Of a stretch of DNA of 64,000 nt, positions 1-11,849 are shown piece after piece. How positions within the stretch are numbered: position 1 is the stretch's first letter; each line of letters begins with the position of its first letter. The translations under genes were made by a program, and so were the position numbers. Source of the DNA: Neoceratodus forsteri (Eukaryota; Chordata; Ceratodontiformes; Ceratodontidae); NCBI GenBank assembly GCA_016271365.2, contig CM057456.1, positions 891,432,001 to 891,496,000 on the forward strand. Reading direction: 5' to 3'. Under the pieces are notes generated by a model. That model searched no databases. It saw only the letters and a list, made by a program, of their open reading frames with translations, and was not told the DNA's origin.

Positions 1-154
1 TTTGCTCATAAAAGTTCTAAAACACTGTGAAAATGCATAGCACTTGTCTCACTGTGTTTAACGAACATAACACTTCTAGAAAACCTATATAAATGCTTTC
101 TGTGCAGTTGGTATTGTCCCAAGAAAAAAAATGCAAATCAATTATTTAAAACCC
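1..154. other. Unclassified flank left of DIRS-A1
   Basis: AT-rich sequence with no recognisable coding or terminal motif. DIRS-A homology starts abruptly at about 155, inside the tyrosine recombinase, so the 3' part of that element is missing and this sequence takes its place. Confidence 0.4.
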
Positions 155-1213
155 TGCAGAAGTAATAGCTACCAGGAACACAGTTTTCCAGGTCAAGTAC
201 TTCAATTCAGCTGAAGCCATAGGCTCAAAGGGTGGCTGCATAAGCTTAGCAATGCAGACATTAAGATCCCAAGGTGGAGTAGGCTCCCTAAAGGGAGGGT
301 TAATGAGAACCAGACCTTTGAAAAACTTCCTGAAAACAGGATGAGATGCCAGGGAAGAGCCCTTCCCTGCTGAAAGGAATGCAGAGACAGCTGCTAGATG
401 AACCTTCAGAGTGGCAGGCCTAAGGCCTAGACTATTCAGATAAGCTAGATAATCTACGGTTGTGGAAATGCCTGCAGAATCAGGCACCAATACCTTTCTG
501 AGAGCACCAAATACTGAACCTCTTCCATTTGGAATTGTAAGTTTTTCTAGTGGAAGGTTTCCTGGAGACCTTCAGAATATTCAGAACTCCCTGAGGGAGA
601 TGTAGAGCTGCATATTCTAACTCTTCAAGAGCCAGGCCTTGAGGTTGAGAGACTAGAGATTGGGGTACCAGATCCGCCCCTGGGTGGAGGAGAGAAGATT
701 GTATTTCCTGGGAACAGACAGAGGACGTGAGACAGCCAAGGACAGCAGTAGAGGATACCAGGGTTGTCTGGAGCCACCAGTATCACTGTGCAGGGTTGAG
801 TTCTTATCTTGATCAGAACTCAGAACAGGAGAGGGAAAGGAGGGAAGACATAGAGAAACCTGCCCTTCCAGTTCAGAATGAGGGCATCCTAGTGAACTGT
901 CCACAGGACTGGAGGTCTGCAGCAAAACACAGGAAGTTGATGATTGTCTGGTGCTGCAAACAGATCTATTTCTGGAATGCCCCACTTGGAGAAAATGATA
1001 TTTAGAATGTGAGGACTCGAGGACCATTTGTGATGCCCCTGTGAAATCCTGCTCAGGGCATCTGACAGCACATTGTACTTCCCTGAAAGATGAACTACTA
1101 CCAAGGAAGTCTGAAGGGAATAGGCCAGAGACCAAATCTTCATGGCCTCTGTGCATAAGGCCGTGGACCGAGTGCCTCCCTGCTTGTTGATGTACCACTT
1201 GGACTTGGACCAC
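155..1213 (-). pseudogene. DIRS-A1 tyrosine recombinase, truncated
   Basis: Remnant of the YR that would integrate a circular DNA copy of the element. The segment 155-490 holds the core-binding part (motifs LRPATLKVHLAAVSAFLSAG and WKTVFLVAITSAG) and stops just before the first catalytic arginine (RRISELQAL in other copies). The region 653-1213 is the Ser/Gln-rich N-terminal extension, which overlaps the RNase H frame. The catalytic domain with the H-x-x-R and tyrosine is missing, so it cannot be active. Confidence 0.8.
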
Positions 1214-2398
1214 CTTGCCTTTGACTGAATCCGAAAAGGTCTGAAGGGCTAGAAAAACTGCCCTGAGTTCCAGAAGGTTGATATGAAGAAGAGACTCCTG
1301 AGGGGACCAGATCCCCTGAGCTGCTGGGGCTCCCAGGTGGGCTCCTCAGCCTAGGAGAGAAGCATCCATAGTCAGTACTACTGATGGAAGTTGAGGGAGA
1401 AATGGAACCCCTTGCTGAGGTTGTCCTAGTCCAGCCACCACTGGAAAGCCTGGACCAGAGTTCGGGTCACTGGAATCAGTTTGGTGAGAGAATCTGTTCT
1501 TTGTGACCAAAAGGACCTTAGATGGAACTGAATGTCCCGCACCAATCTGGCTCCCTGAACCACTGCAGTGGTGGCTGCCATGTGGCCCAGGAGTTAGAGG
1601 AACTGTCTCGCTGGAAGAGAAACCTGAGGCCGAAAGGAGGAAGCGAGGTCTACTAAGGCCTTCACCCTTGCCAGAGGAAGGAAAGCTTTTGCTTGGGTAG
1701 TATCCAATGCCACCCCTATGAAGGTGAGAAGCTGTACTGGTTCGAGGACAGATTTTTGCAGATTGAGAAGAAACCCCAAGGAACTGAGCAAGTCCTGAGT
1801 GGTTTGCAGAGCTGACCTGACCTGGTCTGAAGACTGCCCTACTAGGAGCCAGTTGTCCACATATGGAAAAAGGGTGATACCCTGTCTTCTGAGGTAAGCC
1901 ACCACTACTGCAAGGCACTTTGTGAACACCCTTGGAGCTGATGTTAGGCCAAAAGGCATGGCCATGAACTGATAATGGCCTGAAGGCAACTCAAACCTGA
2001 GGTATTTTCTGTGGGAGCACCTTATAGGGATATGGAAGTAGGCATCCTTGAGGTCCAGTGATGCTAGCCAATCTCCTGGCCTTAAAGAGGGGAGGATTAT
2101 TCCCAGAGTTACCATTTTGAACTTGGGTTTTGAAATGTATTTGTTCAGATACCTTAGATCCAGGATGGGTTGCCACTCCCCTGTTTTCTTTGGGGTGAGA
2201 AAGTACCTGGAGTACAGGCCTTTTCCCCTGTGTTGAGTAGGAACCTTCTCTACAGCTCTGAGAGCCAGGAGAGAGGAAACCTCTGCCTCTAGGGCAAGGG
2301 TTTCTGAAACTGATGCAGGTGGAAAAGACTTGGCCCTCCTTTTTGGGTACCATTTGAAGCTGAGGGCTAGTCCCTGGCTTACTACTTCCAGGACTCAC
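889..2398 (-). pseudogene. DIRS-A1 reverse transcriptase / RNase H, decayed
   Basis: RT motifs are readable at 1594-2115: SLDLKDAYFHIPI (first catalytic aspartate), MPFGLTSAPRVFTKC, and the active-site box, here FPYVDNWLLV instead of FPYLDDWLIV. The second catalytic aspartate is therefore asparagine (codons GAC AAC). RNase H lies in shifted frames (1346-1918, with VVLTMDASLLG). The C-terminal domain with LSGKYNVLSDALSRISQG and IDLFAAPDNHQLPVFCCR lies at 889-1143. Several frameshifts separate these blocks. Confidence 0.8.
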
Positions 2399-2560
2399 TT
2401 GTCTGAGGTAACAGACTTCCAGGCCTGAAAGTAGTAAGCCAGCCTGCCTCCTACTGGGATTGGAGAGTTGACCCAGGCTAACACCTCAGGGTGTCTGCAT
2501 GGCAGGAGCCTTAGACTGGGAGGAAGAAGCAGCCCTGCTCATCCCCCTTCTACCCCTCCC

Positions 2561-4023
2561 TCAGAAAAAAATGCTTTGTGGGTAAGACGAGGAGGCCTGG
2601 GCTTGGTAAAAAGGCCTGTGAATAGGCCTGCCCCTGCCCCTGGACTGCTGCTTCTGAGGAATGGCTTGCCATTCCTTGGCCTGTGAGCTCCTGTAAGTGG
2701 TTCTATATTCGTCCATGTTCTTCATGTAAGCCTCTGTCTGCTCCCCAAACAGAGAGTTACCAGCTACAGGAAAATCCAGAGCCTTAGACTGGGTGTCCTG
2801 TGATAGGCTAGTACATCTGAGCCAAGCATGCCTTCTGAGAGACACAGACGTAGTCATGACTCTGGATGCCACATCGATGGAGTCCACAGCAGCATGAAAT
2901 TGTACTTTGGATGCCTCAATTCCATTCGCAGCCACCTCCTCCAAATCTTTGGCTAGCTCGGGGGAGGCCTTTTTAGCCAGTTCCATAACTGTATCCCACC
3001 TGGACTTCTGGTACCTGGCTGTGTAGGCCATATAATTTGCCTGCCTGAGTCCCAGAGAGGATGCCAAGTATAGTTTCTTGGCCATGGCATCCACTTTCCT
3101 GGAGTCCTTGTCTGGGGGGTGTGAAGCCAAAGGAATGATTGCCCTGTACCAGGCTGCAGCCTGCACTACCCCAACATGGCTGCTATGTGAATAAAGGAAC
3201 TCCGCTGCTGAGCCTGATAACATGCATCTCCTGTCCATTCTTTTATCTACAGGAGGTAAAGAGTTAGGAGTCTGTAGAATATTTTTTGTCTGTTTCCCCA
3301 AGGACTTGTGAAGGGGAACAGACAACCTTTTGGACTCTGGGATGTCCATCATTTCCACAAAATCAGGCTCTTCCTCCTCCTCAGCAGCTTCAACCAAAGG
3401 GAGCCGGAGGGTTTCAGCCACTTTCTTGTAAAACAAGAAGTGAGAAGTGGACTCAGAAAGCCTGGGAGTGGAGATATCAGAAGGTCTGTCTGGGGAGATG
3501 TCCGGTTCAATTGGCACATTCAGATCCCCACCGTCATCATCGGGATAGTCTTCATCTCCCTCCCACTCCTCATAGAAAGCATCTGGATCGTAATCCGAAG
3601 GAGCCAGACAATACTAATCGCTTTGGCTATCTCGTCCTCGGTTGGAGTAAGCGGTACTGGATCCGAACCGGCGGACTTTCGTTCCTTTTTTGACAGAACC
3701 GACCCCTCAGAGTCAGCTCTCCTTTTGCCCAAGGAGGTATCGCCTAGGTCAATGGGCACCTCCCCAGGTTCGGCCGTAACCGAACCGGGCTGGCTATCAG
3801 GGTCTACGGACTTCATGGCCTCCCTTTCCTTCAACCTACACAGTCTTTTTTCTAGAGTGGTTTTAGGAAAATTTTTGAAAATTTGGCAGTCTGACTAGAG
3901 GTGGTCAAACCCCAGACAATAAACACAGATGAGGTGGGGGTCAGCCTTGGCAAAGGCCTCCCCATACTCAGTACAGTGTTGAAACCCAGTGGGACCGGTT
4001 TTCTTTTTGGGTTTCTCAGACAT
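2561..4023 (-). pseudogene. DIRS-A1 Gag-like protein, frameshifted
   Basis: The start is the conserved MSEKPKKK codon at 4021-4023, followed by a Cys/His-rich segment (about 3880-4010) like the double zinc-finger of the other copies. An acidic middle follows. The largest open block is 318 codons (2561-3517) with PIEPDISPDRPSDISTPRLS, LGLRQANYMAYTARYQKSRW and a basic RGRGRPIHRPFYQAQ tail. This is the structural/nucleic-acid-binding ORF of DIRS elements. At least two frame changes separate the 5' third from the rest. Confidence 0.75.
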
Positions 4024-4415
4024 GGCCAACCTACCAGAATTACCCTATAGAAGCGTTCAAGCCAGGTAATACCAACTGATCGGTAACACCAGTGTCATAG
4101 GTTTGGAAAAGAACCGAGAAAAAGCCCGGTTCTTTTGAAACCGATTGGTACCAGAACACCACTCTAAAATAATGAATTTAAAATTAGAAGGAAACACAAG
4201 GTCGGTTCCTAACCGGACTGACCGGGAAGAAACCAAAGAAACCAACAATTTCCACAAGTTATTTAAAATAAAATCCAGTCACTACCTATCTACCACACTA
4301 CCTGTACCGTAGACAGAGGCCGGAAATCTGAAAAAACAATATAAACCAAACGCTTTACGTTTACCGAACCAAGCAGAGGAATCTCTGAAATGACTTCACT
4401 GTTAAGAGGAGTAAA

Positions 4416-4575
4416 GAATCTGACGGTTGCACTGGTAAGTACCACAGACAGAGGTTTGAAAACTGAGCTTGAGCTCAATGTTCCATGCTTCTGCATGGAG
4501 TTAACTCTTTCCTCTCCGGGGCAGTTCAAGTGCTGGGGCTAACTGCATTATGTCTGAATACAGCAAGACTTCATG
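4416..4575. repeat. Right inverted terminal repeat of DIRS-A1
   Basis: Starts at GAATCTGACGGTT and runs through GTCTGAATACAGCAAGACTT. It is the inverse of the left arms of the complete A copies (for example 55845-56000). Its partner arm is absent because the left side of this copy is deleted. Confidence 0.75.
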
Positions 4576-4738
4576 TTGTTTGAAAATCATTCAAAAGCTA
4601 TCGTAACAATAGCAAAAAGCCTAAACAGCTACTGTGAAAAACTTTCAAGCCTAAAAAGTACAAAGGAACAAATTTGGCTACAGAAAGGACAGCAGAGCCA
4701 GCCCCAGTCAGGTTATGTAGGGGAGGATGGGTGGGAGG

Positions 4739-4836
4739 TGAAGCATACTAAAAGACACCTTGGAAGAAACAACATTACTACGGTGATTAATTTTTTCTTC
4801 TCATCCCAGGGGTCTTTTAGTATGCTTCACATTAGC
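4739..4836. repeat. Internal complementary region of DIRS-B
   Basis: Reads GTGAAGCATACTAAAAGACA.. into ..GGTCTTTTAGTATGCTTCAC. The outer arms are inverted relative to each other. The right half is the exact-sense inverse of the right terminus at 9937-9975, and the left half should match the lost left terminus. In DIRS1 this segment is the template that joins both ends into a circle. Confidence 0.8.
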
Positions 4837-4837
4837 A

Positions 4838-6082
4838 GACTACAAAGCAGTAGAGTTGGGAGGCAGGTACATAATCTACTTTGGAAAAAGGCACTGCAGT
4901 ATGGCTGTGCCAAGTTTGACATCATATCTAGACTGTACATCCAACCAGTACTGCTTTGTGAATACGTGTACAGTTTTCCATGTGGCTGCTTTGCAGACAT
5001 CAAGCAAGGGGATATCCCTTGCAGCTGACACTATGGCAGCAGTGCCCCTAGTCCAATGGGCCCTTAGACCCTGAGGGGGTTGTCTGCCAGCTTTGCTGTA
5101 GCAGAACTGAATACAAGGGACAATTCAGCGTGAAATGGTCCTCTTGGTAGCTAGCTTTCCTCTGCCAATCTCACCATAGGTGAGGAAAAGCTGAGTGTTA
5201 GCATCCCTGAACTGCTCGGTATGCTCCAAATAGCTGGTCCTTCATATCCAAGCTATACAGCTTGCGTTCACCTGGTGTGGCGCTTTTCATGAAAAAGACA
5301 GGTAGTGTGATAGACTGATTAAGGTGGAACTCAGAAACTACCTTTAGCAGAAACTTCCTATTTGTTCTGAGGACTATCTTGTCCCTGTGGGCCATAATGT
5401 AATTAGGTTCGGTACACAGAGCCTGCAACTCAAAGATCCTTCTGGTGGAGGTCATGGCAATCAGGAAGACAGTCTTCCAAATTACACACTTCAATTCAGC
5501 CACCTCCATAGGTTCAAAGGATGACTCCATGAGCTGAGCTATACAGAGGTTCAAGTCCCAAGGAGGGACAGGCTCTCAAAATGGGGGTTGAAGATGTAGC
5601 AGGCCTTTGAAAAACATTTTGAAGAGAGGCTGAGAGATAATAGACCTTTCCTTCCCCCATACAGAGGTAAGCTGAAATGGCTGCTAAGTGTATCTTGAGG
5701 GAAGAGGCCTTCAGGCCTGCTGACTGAAGGTGCACCAAACAGTCCAGAAGGGTTGGCGGATCAGCCCGAAGAGGGTTTATCTGCTTATCCATACACCATA
5801 AGTAAAACCTCTTCCACTTGGAAGCATATGACTTTTTAGTACTAGATTTTTCAGTCTTACGAAGGATCTCTAGGACTTGTTCAAAGTACTGTGAATCAGG
5901 GAACTCGAGCTCAAGTACCAAGCCTTAAGGTGAAGAGACTGAAGACGGGGGTAAACTACCTCTGTCTGAGGCAGGGTCAGGAGACTGTGGGTCACCGGCA
6001 GGCAAACGGCCTTCCTGACTGACAAGACAAGGAGCAGTGAGTACCAAGGTTGCCTTGCCCAGTCTGGGGCCACCAGGATCAT
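4838..6082 (-). pseudogene. DIRS-B tyrosine recombinase, decayed
   Basis: Recognisable blocks are the core-binding segment at 5514-5921 (TNKKSYASKWKRFYLWCMD-like region and LKASSLKIHLAAISAYL) and the catalytic entry at 5198-5554 (STRRIFELQAL, FHLNQSITLPVFFM). The C-terminal part, around 4860-5190, has the remains of the His-x-x-Arg and tyrosine regions in broken frames. Frameshifts near 5200, 5560 and 5920 make it inactive. Confidence 0.7.
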
Positions 6083-7645
6083 AGTGACTGGCTGGTCCCT
6101 GAGTTTGAGAAGAACTCTGTGTATCAGTAGAAAGGGAGGAAATGCATACAGAAACCACCCTGCCCAATCTTGGATTAGAGCATCACTGGAATTATCCCCA
6201 GTGCTGGGGGTCTACAACAGTACTGTGAAAGCTGGTGGTTGAGGACAAAGGCAAAGAGATCCACCTCTGAAACACCCCACCTTCTGAAAACCATGGCTAG
6301 GACCATCTTGCTCAGGGTCCATTTGTGGTGACGCTGACTGATGCGAATCAGGGCATCTGGCAAAGTATTGTCCTTGCCTGGGAGATGAATGGCGGACAGA
6401 TCCATGTCTAGGGAATAGACCAGAGGCCACATTTTCATTGCCTCTGTGCAATGTCTGGTGGATCTTGTGCCACCCTGCTTACTGATGTAGAACATGGCAG
6501 TGGTATTGTCTTTTCTGATCAGAACAGAGTGGTCTTTGAGCTGTGGAGAGAAAGCCTTGATGGCTAGGTATACAGCTCTGAGTTCGAGCAGACTGAAGTG
6601 AGTAGGTGGACTCTGTGGAAGTCTATGTGCTGCTTATGGACTGGTTGTGTAGGTGAGCTCCCCAACCTAGGAGGGGGGCATCTGTTGTAAGCACCCTGGA
6701 AGGATGTTTTAGCTGGAAAAGAACCCCTTCCTTGAAGTTCTCTGTCTTTCCACCAGTCTAGGCACCTGAAGAATTGTTCTGGTGACTGGAACTAGTTTTG
6801 AGAAAGGATCCTTTCTCAGGAACCAGTGAGCCCTGAGGTGATGCTGTGTGTCCCTCACTTGGAACCTGGTGCCTGGAACCACTGCTGTCACAGATGCCAT
6901 TTGGCCCAGAAGTCTGAGGAAAAGCCTGGTTGGCCTTGGCTGGCCTGGGACGAAGGTCTTTCCTTGCAGGGTGTTGAGTTCTGCTCCGATGAAGTCCAAT
7001 ATCTGGAATGGCTTGAAGTGGGACTTCTCTTTGTTTATGATGATGCCTAGAGACTCCAGAGTGCTTCTTGTCTGGATCAGGGCATTTGTAACCTCTTGTG
7101 GTGTCTTGTCCACTATTAGCCAGTTGTCCAGATATGGTAAGACAGACACTTCTTGTCATCTCAGGTAAGCTGCCACTACTGCTAGGCACTTTGTGAAGAC
7201 CCTGGGAGCTGAAGTGTGTCTGAACGGTAGGGCTGCAAACTGGTAATGGCCTGATGTCAGCCTGAACCTGAGAAACTTTCTGTGGGACGGCCTAATGGGG
7301 ATATGGAAATAGGCGTCCTTGAGATCTAGGAAGACTAGCCAGTCTCCTTGCAGCAGAGAATATGTCACCCGATTCAAGGTGACCACTTAGAATTTTGCCT
7401 GTTCAGGTACCTTAGGTCGAGAATAGGTTGACACTCCCCGTTTTTCTTCTAAGAAAGTACCTGGAATAGAGTCCTCTTCCCCACTGAGGGAAGGGAACCC
7501 TTTCCACTGCTTGATCATTCAGAAGATGTTTTACCTCCAGCTCCAACTGTAACTTCTCTGTTGGGGTTAGGGGTTTTGAAAGTTTAGGACCCTGAAGAGA
7601 AGGAAACTGTCTGAACTGCAGGGACAGACCTTGGTCCACCACCAC
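5925..7645 (-). pseudogene. DIRS-B RT / RNase H / C-terminal domain, decayed
   Basis: RT blocks: LVFLDLKDAYFHIPIRPSHR (7156-7386), then MSVLPYLDNWLIVD at 6709-7149, where the YLDD box has become YLDN (GAC AAC). The C-terminal part at 6175-6495 has HLPGKDNTLPDALIRISQRH and EVDLFAFVLNHQLSQYCCR, matching the domain that follows RNase H in the A copies. Multiple frame changes. Confidence 0.75.
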
Positions 7646-7829
7646 CTCCAGTATCCACTTGTAAGTGGTGATGAGATGCCATCGGTGGCGGAAGTGAGAA
7701 TGCTTGCGTCCTACAGTGGGAGGGGAGGTGACCTGAATGCAGTCAGGAGGACTGCTGCTGCTTAGCTTGTGGAGCAGGAATGGAACTGGATTCTCTTTGG
7801 CATCTCTCTCCTCTGCCTCTGAAAAAAAC

Positions 7830-9394
7830 TTATCTGTGAGAAATCCAAGGGCATTGGCACAGGGTAAAAAGGCCTGGGGAAGTAATCTCTACCTCTACCC
7901 CCCCCCCGGTATGAGGCTTCTGAGAAGCAGAGGGCTTTTCTTCAGCAGCACTACTCTTGTAGGTGGCCTTGTCTTCATCCACCTTTTTCATGTAGGCCTC
8001 AGTTTGATCCCTGAAAAGGGAATTATTTTCACAGGGAAAATCCATTGCTTTTTACTGGGTGTCATGGGGAAGATTAGAAGTTCTCAACCATGGGTAATGC
8101 CTGAGGAAGATGGCCTGTGCCATGATCCTTGAGGCTGTGTCACTGTTTCATTGTTGTCCACAGCCATATGGAACTGGTACTTAGTAGCCTCTATGGCTGT
8201 CTTCACCATCTCAGTGATATCCTGAGCCATAGTGTCTCCACCCTGTTGCACTATGGCCAGAACAGATTTCAAGAGAGCTCTCTGATACAGGCTGCATACG
8301 CCATATACGAAGAAAGGCAAAGCAGCAAAGAAGCAGTGGAATAAGATTTCTTGCCCACAGAATCTAGCCTTCTAGACTCTTTTAGGAAGTTAAGTGCTAA
8401 GAGGTACATTTGCCTTGTCACAGGCTGCGGCCTGTACCACTCCCTGATGATCTGGGTGCACATAAAGAAAATCAGCATTTGCCCTACCAAGCTGATATTT
8501 CTTTTCAATTTTTCTTTCTACTCCAGTAACAGAAGTAGGGTTTTGGAATATTCTCATAGTTGCCCTTTTAAGGGTGTTGTGAATGGGCAAGATTAGCTTT
8601 CTAGAGGTAGGAAGGCCCATCATATCTCTATATAGTCCTTCCTGATCATCTTGTTTGTTGTCCTCCTGTATATCAAGGCCCAGGGTGTCCACCATATGTT
8701 TTACGAAAGTAAAGTGAGATGAGACATCCTCCTGACCATTAGAGGACATACCAAAATCTTGGTCAGGGTGCCAATCAGGCTTTAACAGCTCTTCCGCTGC
8801 CAGGTTTTCTTCCTTTTCTTCATAATAGAACTCTGGTCATAGCTGGGTTCTGAAGAAATACTATAAGATCTGAAGTGGCAGAGAAAAAACTGCCCATAGA
8901 TTGTAGAGTCTGATACATGTGCTAAAGCCTTAGCCATTTCATTTGCAGAGGGCATATCTTTACGTGCCACTGGCATCTCCCCTTTTCAGTGGGAGGGGGA
9001 ATGGTATGTTTTTCTTTTCTATCTTTCTTAGCAGGGACTGAATCAGAACCCTGCTCACCACGTCTTTTAGAGGCTTGGTCAGAATTTTTACTCTCATCAG
9101 ACTTTGTTTCAGTATTTCTCTTATAGTGCTTATCTTTATTTTTATACTGAGAAGAAGTACCCTCCTCAGTGCTTTTAGAGGAGGGTGATGCAGACTGAGA
9201 GGCCATAGTTTTCAATTCTTTAGCCCTATTAAGAACTTATTTTTTGTGAGTTTACAACAAAATTCACAGGAATGGTCTGTACCTAGGCAAGTAAAGCAAA
9301 GATTGTGGCTGTCTGCTTTAACCACAATTTTGGAGCAATTCAAACAATTTTTAATTTCTGTAGGCCCAGTCCATTTAGTTGGCTTCACTGACAT
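7830..9394 (-). pseudogene. DIRS-B Gag-like protein, fragmented
   Basis: The 5' block 9212-9394 starts MSVKPTKWTGP and has a Cys/His cluster: C-x2-C, then H-x2-C-x2-C, then H and further Cys. That is the same layout as the A Gag finger (C-x2-C-x8-H-x2-C-x2-C-x4-H-x4-C-x2-C). Later blocks at 8922-9215 (Lys/Glu/Ser-rich), 8390-8749 (FTFVKHMVDTLGLDIQED) and 7830-8045 (MDFPCENNSLFRDQTEAYMK) align in order with A Gag. Many frameshifts. Confidence 0.65.
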
Positions 9395-9936
9395 TCCAAA
9401 GTGTCATAAAAACATTTAAAAATGATGTTTCCCAAAAGGGAGATCTGGAAAGAAAATTGGTCCCAAGATGTGGAGAACTGTGGGAAAAACGGTCCTCAGC
9501 TGTGATAAAAGATACTAGGAATGATGCAAAACTTATTTTTTTGCGGAAAAAAGAAACTGCAGATAGTTTTAAACAGAAAAATAGTAAACTGCAAACATTT
9601 ACTTCGACTGTGGAAAAAAATTCACCTCAGAAGCACGGAAAAACGAGGAAAAAGTCAGTGGACCGTGGAAAATTGTCAATAATGCAGTAAAAATTACCTT
9701 AAAACTGAAGACAGCACAAATAATGAAGACTCAGAGAGAAAACTTTGTCTCCGAAAACAAAAGAAGAGAGAGCACTCCGGGGCAGTGTTGCTCAGTCAGT
9801 GGAGAAAAAATTCTGAAACCCTCTAGGCTGACTGCGGGCAGCACTCTCCTTCTTCCTCTGTTCTGACTGGTCAATGTTCTCTGCTCATTTACACTGACTC
9901 CAACTCTGAGGCAGCTGAACCCAGCTGGCATATCTG

Positions 9937-9975
9937 CTAATGTGAAGCATACTAAAAGACCCCTGGGGTAAGAAG
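9937..9975. repeat. Right terminus of DIRS-B
   Basis: CTAATGTGAAGCATACTAAA through AAGAAG. It is the inverse of 4800-4838 in the internal complementary region. DIRS-C begins on the next base. Confidence 0.75.
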
Positions 9976-10339
9976 AACAGTTGTATACTTACTGTAATAG
10001 ATCTTTGACAGAATCTCTTCCATTAGGCCATACCTTTGAAACTATACCCACGTCAGCACTGGGACCACACAGAAACTTTTGCTAGTCAGTGGCCGCTCAT
10101 GATGATGTCAGGCGCCAGTATCTATATAAACGTGAGTGGCCCCATCTCTTCTCAATTCCATTTCAGAGATTAGATATGGAAGACCTTCAATTTTGAGGAA
10201 CCAGGGAGATCAAACTACCTCCAAGCATATTAGGCAAGGAATGATGCTGGACAAAACAGATATGGATTAGGATATGGCAGAAATATGTCATGCCAGCCTT
10301 ACTAGATAACAGAAGAGGGATGGACGGAGGGGCGGCATG

Positions 10340-10430
10340 GCCTAATGGAAGAAATTCTCTTCAAGATCTACTGTTATAGAAAGTGCGTAACTGTTCTATC
10401 TTCTTCGAAGATATCTCTTCCATTAGGCTA
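10340..10430. repeat. Internal complementary region of DIRS-C
   Basis: The first half (GCCTAATGGAAGAAATTCTC to GTAACTGTTC) is the inverse of the left terminus at 9976-10033. The second half (CTTCTTCGAAGATATCTCTT to CATTAGGC) predicts the missing right terminus. Flanking GGCCTAATGG and CCATTAGGC form outer arms. Confidence 0.7.
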
Positions 10431-10527
10431 CATCTTTGGAATGAGTCTCAAAAGTTAACTGTGAGGCTGATACAGTCTGATTCAAAACAGCAGGCCTTGT
10501 AGTATAGCAAGGCCAAAACCTGCTTGT

Positions 10528-11849
10528 CTACGAGAGACTACTGTATGTCCAAACTTTAATGTTTAGTGAAGGTGTGAAAAGTGGTCCATGTGGCTGCAGC
10601 ACAAATGTCACTAGCAAACACATTTCTGAAACAAGCAATAAAAGTGGCCATTCCCCTTGTGGAGTGACCACAAACCACACCAGAAAGTTTCTTGCCATTC
10701 TTCCTATAACATAAGATAATACAATGTGCCAGCTGTATGGACAGGCACTTTTTAGACGTAGGTATGCCCTCTTTCCCAGGGGGGATCTAAACAAAAATCT
10801 GAGAAGACTTTCTACCATCGTTGGTGCAATTCACACAGTATCTCAGTATTGCACGAACTTCCGAAGTATGCAGCAATGCTTCACCCCAATTGGCATGCTC
10901 AGGGTAGTAAACAGGAAGGTGGATTGTTTGATTCAACATAAACTCAGATACCACCTTTGGTAAAAACTTTGGATTGGTATGCAAAGAAACTCTGTCCTTT
11001 GTGGAAAATCAAATAAGGAGGCTCACACATAACAGCCTGCAGCTCTGAAATCCTTTGAGCAGAAGTGACTGCAGCCAAAAATAATGCTTTCCATGTCAAG
11101 AACATAAGCCACAGCTTGCGACTGGCTCAAAAGAAGCCAGTGTAAGTTTCTATAAGACATAACTCAAGTTCCAAGGCAGGACCAGATTATGGATAACCGG
11201 TATTATATGCAAAATACTTCTCAGAAAAGTAAGGAAGACTTCCAATTGGGCAACCGTATGCCCATCAAAATGGGCATGGAAAGCTGATATAGCGGTCAAA
11301 TATGTAGACCAGAGTCTGACAGTGACAGCAAGTATTCCAACACCACATTTACCAGACAGGTGAATGGGTCCAAATTCCTGGAAGCAGCCCAGAAAGTGAA
11401 CTGCTTCCATTTCAGTGAGTAGGTATGTCTAGTAGAAGGATTTCTAGCCTCAACCAGCACATCAGGAACTTCAGATGATACATCAAAATGAGTTATGGCT
11501 ATGTCTTCAGGAGTCATGCATGCAGGTGTAGACACTTCAGGTCTGGATGAACCAGAGATCCCCTGTGTAACAACAGACCCCTGCACAGATATAGTGCAAC
11601 TGGAGGCTCCACTGCCAGCTGTTTCAGAAGTGAAAACCACATCTGACAAGGCCATGGGGAGCAGCCTCCATCTTCACTTTGAGCAATACCCTCCGTATTA
11701 GTGGAATTGGAGGGAATACATACAGAAATGTCCCTGTCCAAGAGAGGGACAACATGCCTCACCAGAAAACTCCAGGCCCTGGAGTGAGCGAACAGAATCG
11801 TGGCAGTTTTTCTTTGTGTGGCAACACAAAAAGGTCCAACTCTGGACAA
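10528..11849 (-). pseudogene. DIRS-C tyrosine recombinase, decayed
   Basis: The order of YR blocks is preserved but broken. The N-terminal part at 11296-11655 has VEARNPSTRHTYSLKWKQFT. The core-binding block near 11150-11410 has LTAISAFHAHFDGHTVAQLE. A middle block at 10787-10984 has NPKFLPKVVSEFMLNQTIHL. The C-terminal block at 10528-10818 lies in another frame. It is closest to the DIRS-E YR (SAVSAYHSLVDGRTVAQLE). Confidence 0.7.

Larger units (their letters stand above)
155..4584 (-). mobile_element. DIRS-A copy 1, 3'-truncated DIRS retrotransposon
   Basis: DIRS-type retrotransposon reading on the minus strand in the order Gag (up to 4023), RT/RNase H (about 2398 to 889), tyrosine recombinase (about 1213 to 155). 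The right terminus is intact: the inverted repeat at 4416-4575 ends in GACTTCATGTTGTTTGAA at 4584, matching the other A copies. The left terminus, the internal complementary region and the last third of the recombinase are absent. All three genes are broken by frameshifts. It abuts DIRS-B interior sequence on the right, so it may have inserted into DIRS-B before its own left end was lost. Confidence 0.85.
4585..9975 (-). mobile_element. DIRS-B retrotransposon, left arm missing
   Basis: A second DIRS type, diverged from A but with the same order on the minus strand: Gag (9394 to 7830), RT/RNase H (7645 to 5925), YR (about 6082 to 4838), then an internal complementary region (4739-4836). The right end TGAAGCATACTAAAAGACCC..AAGAAG at 9937-9975 is the inverse of the second half of that region. 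The first half predicts a left end starting AAAAAATTAATCACCGTAG, not found next to this copy; DIRS-A1 lies there instead. All ORFs are broken. Confidence 0.82.

Noticed and set aside
3286..3898. Plus-strand open frames of 135 and 196 codons over DIRS-A1 Gag
   Set aside because: They are antisense to the Gag frame and match no family; similar antisense frames recur over the other Gag copies because of composition.
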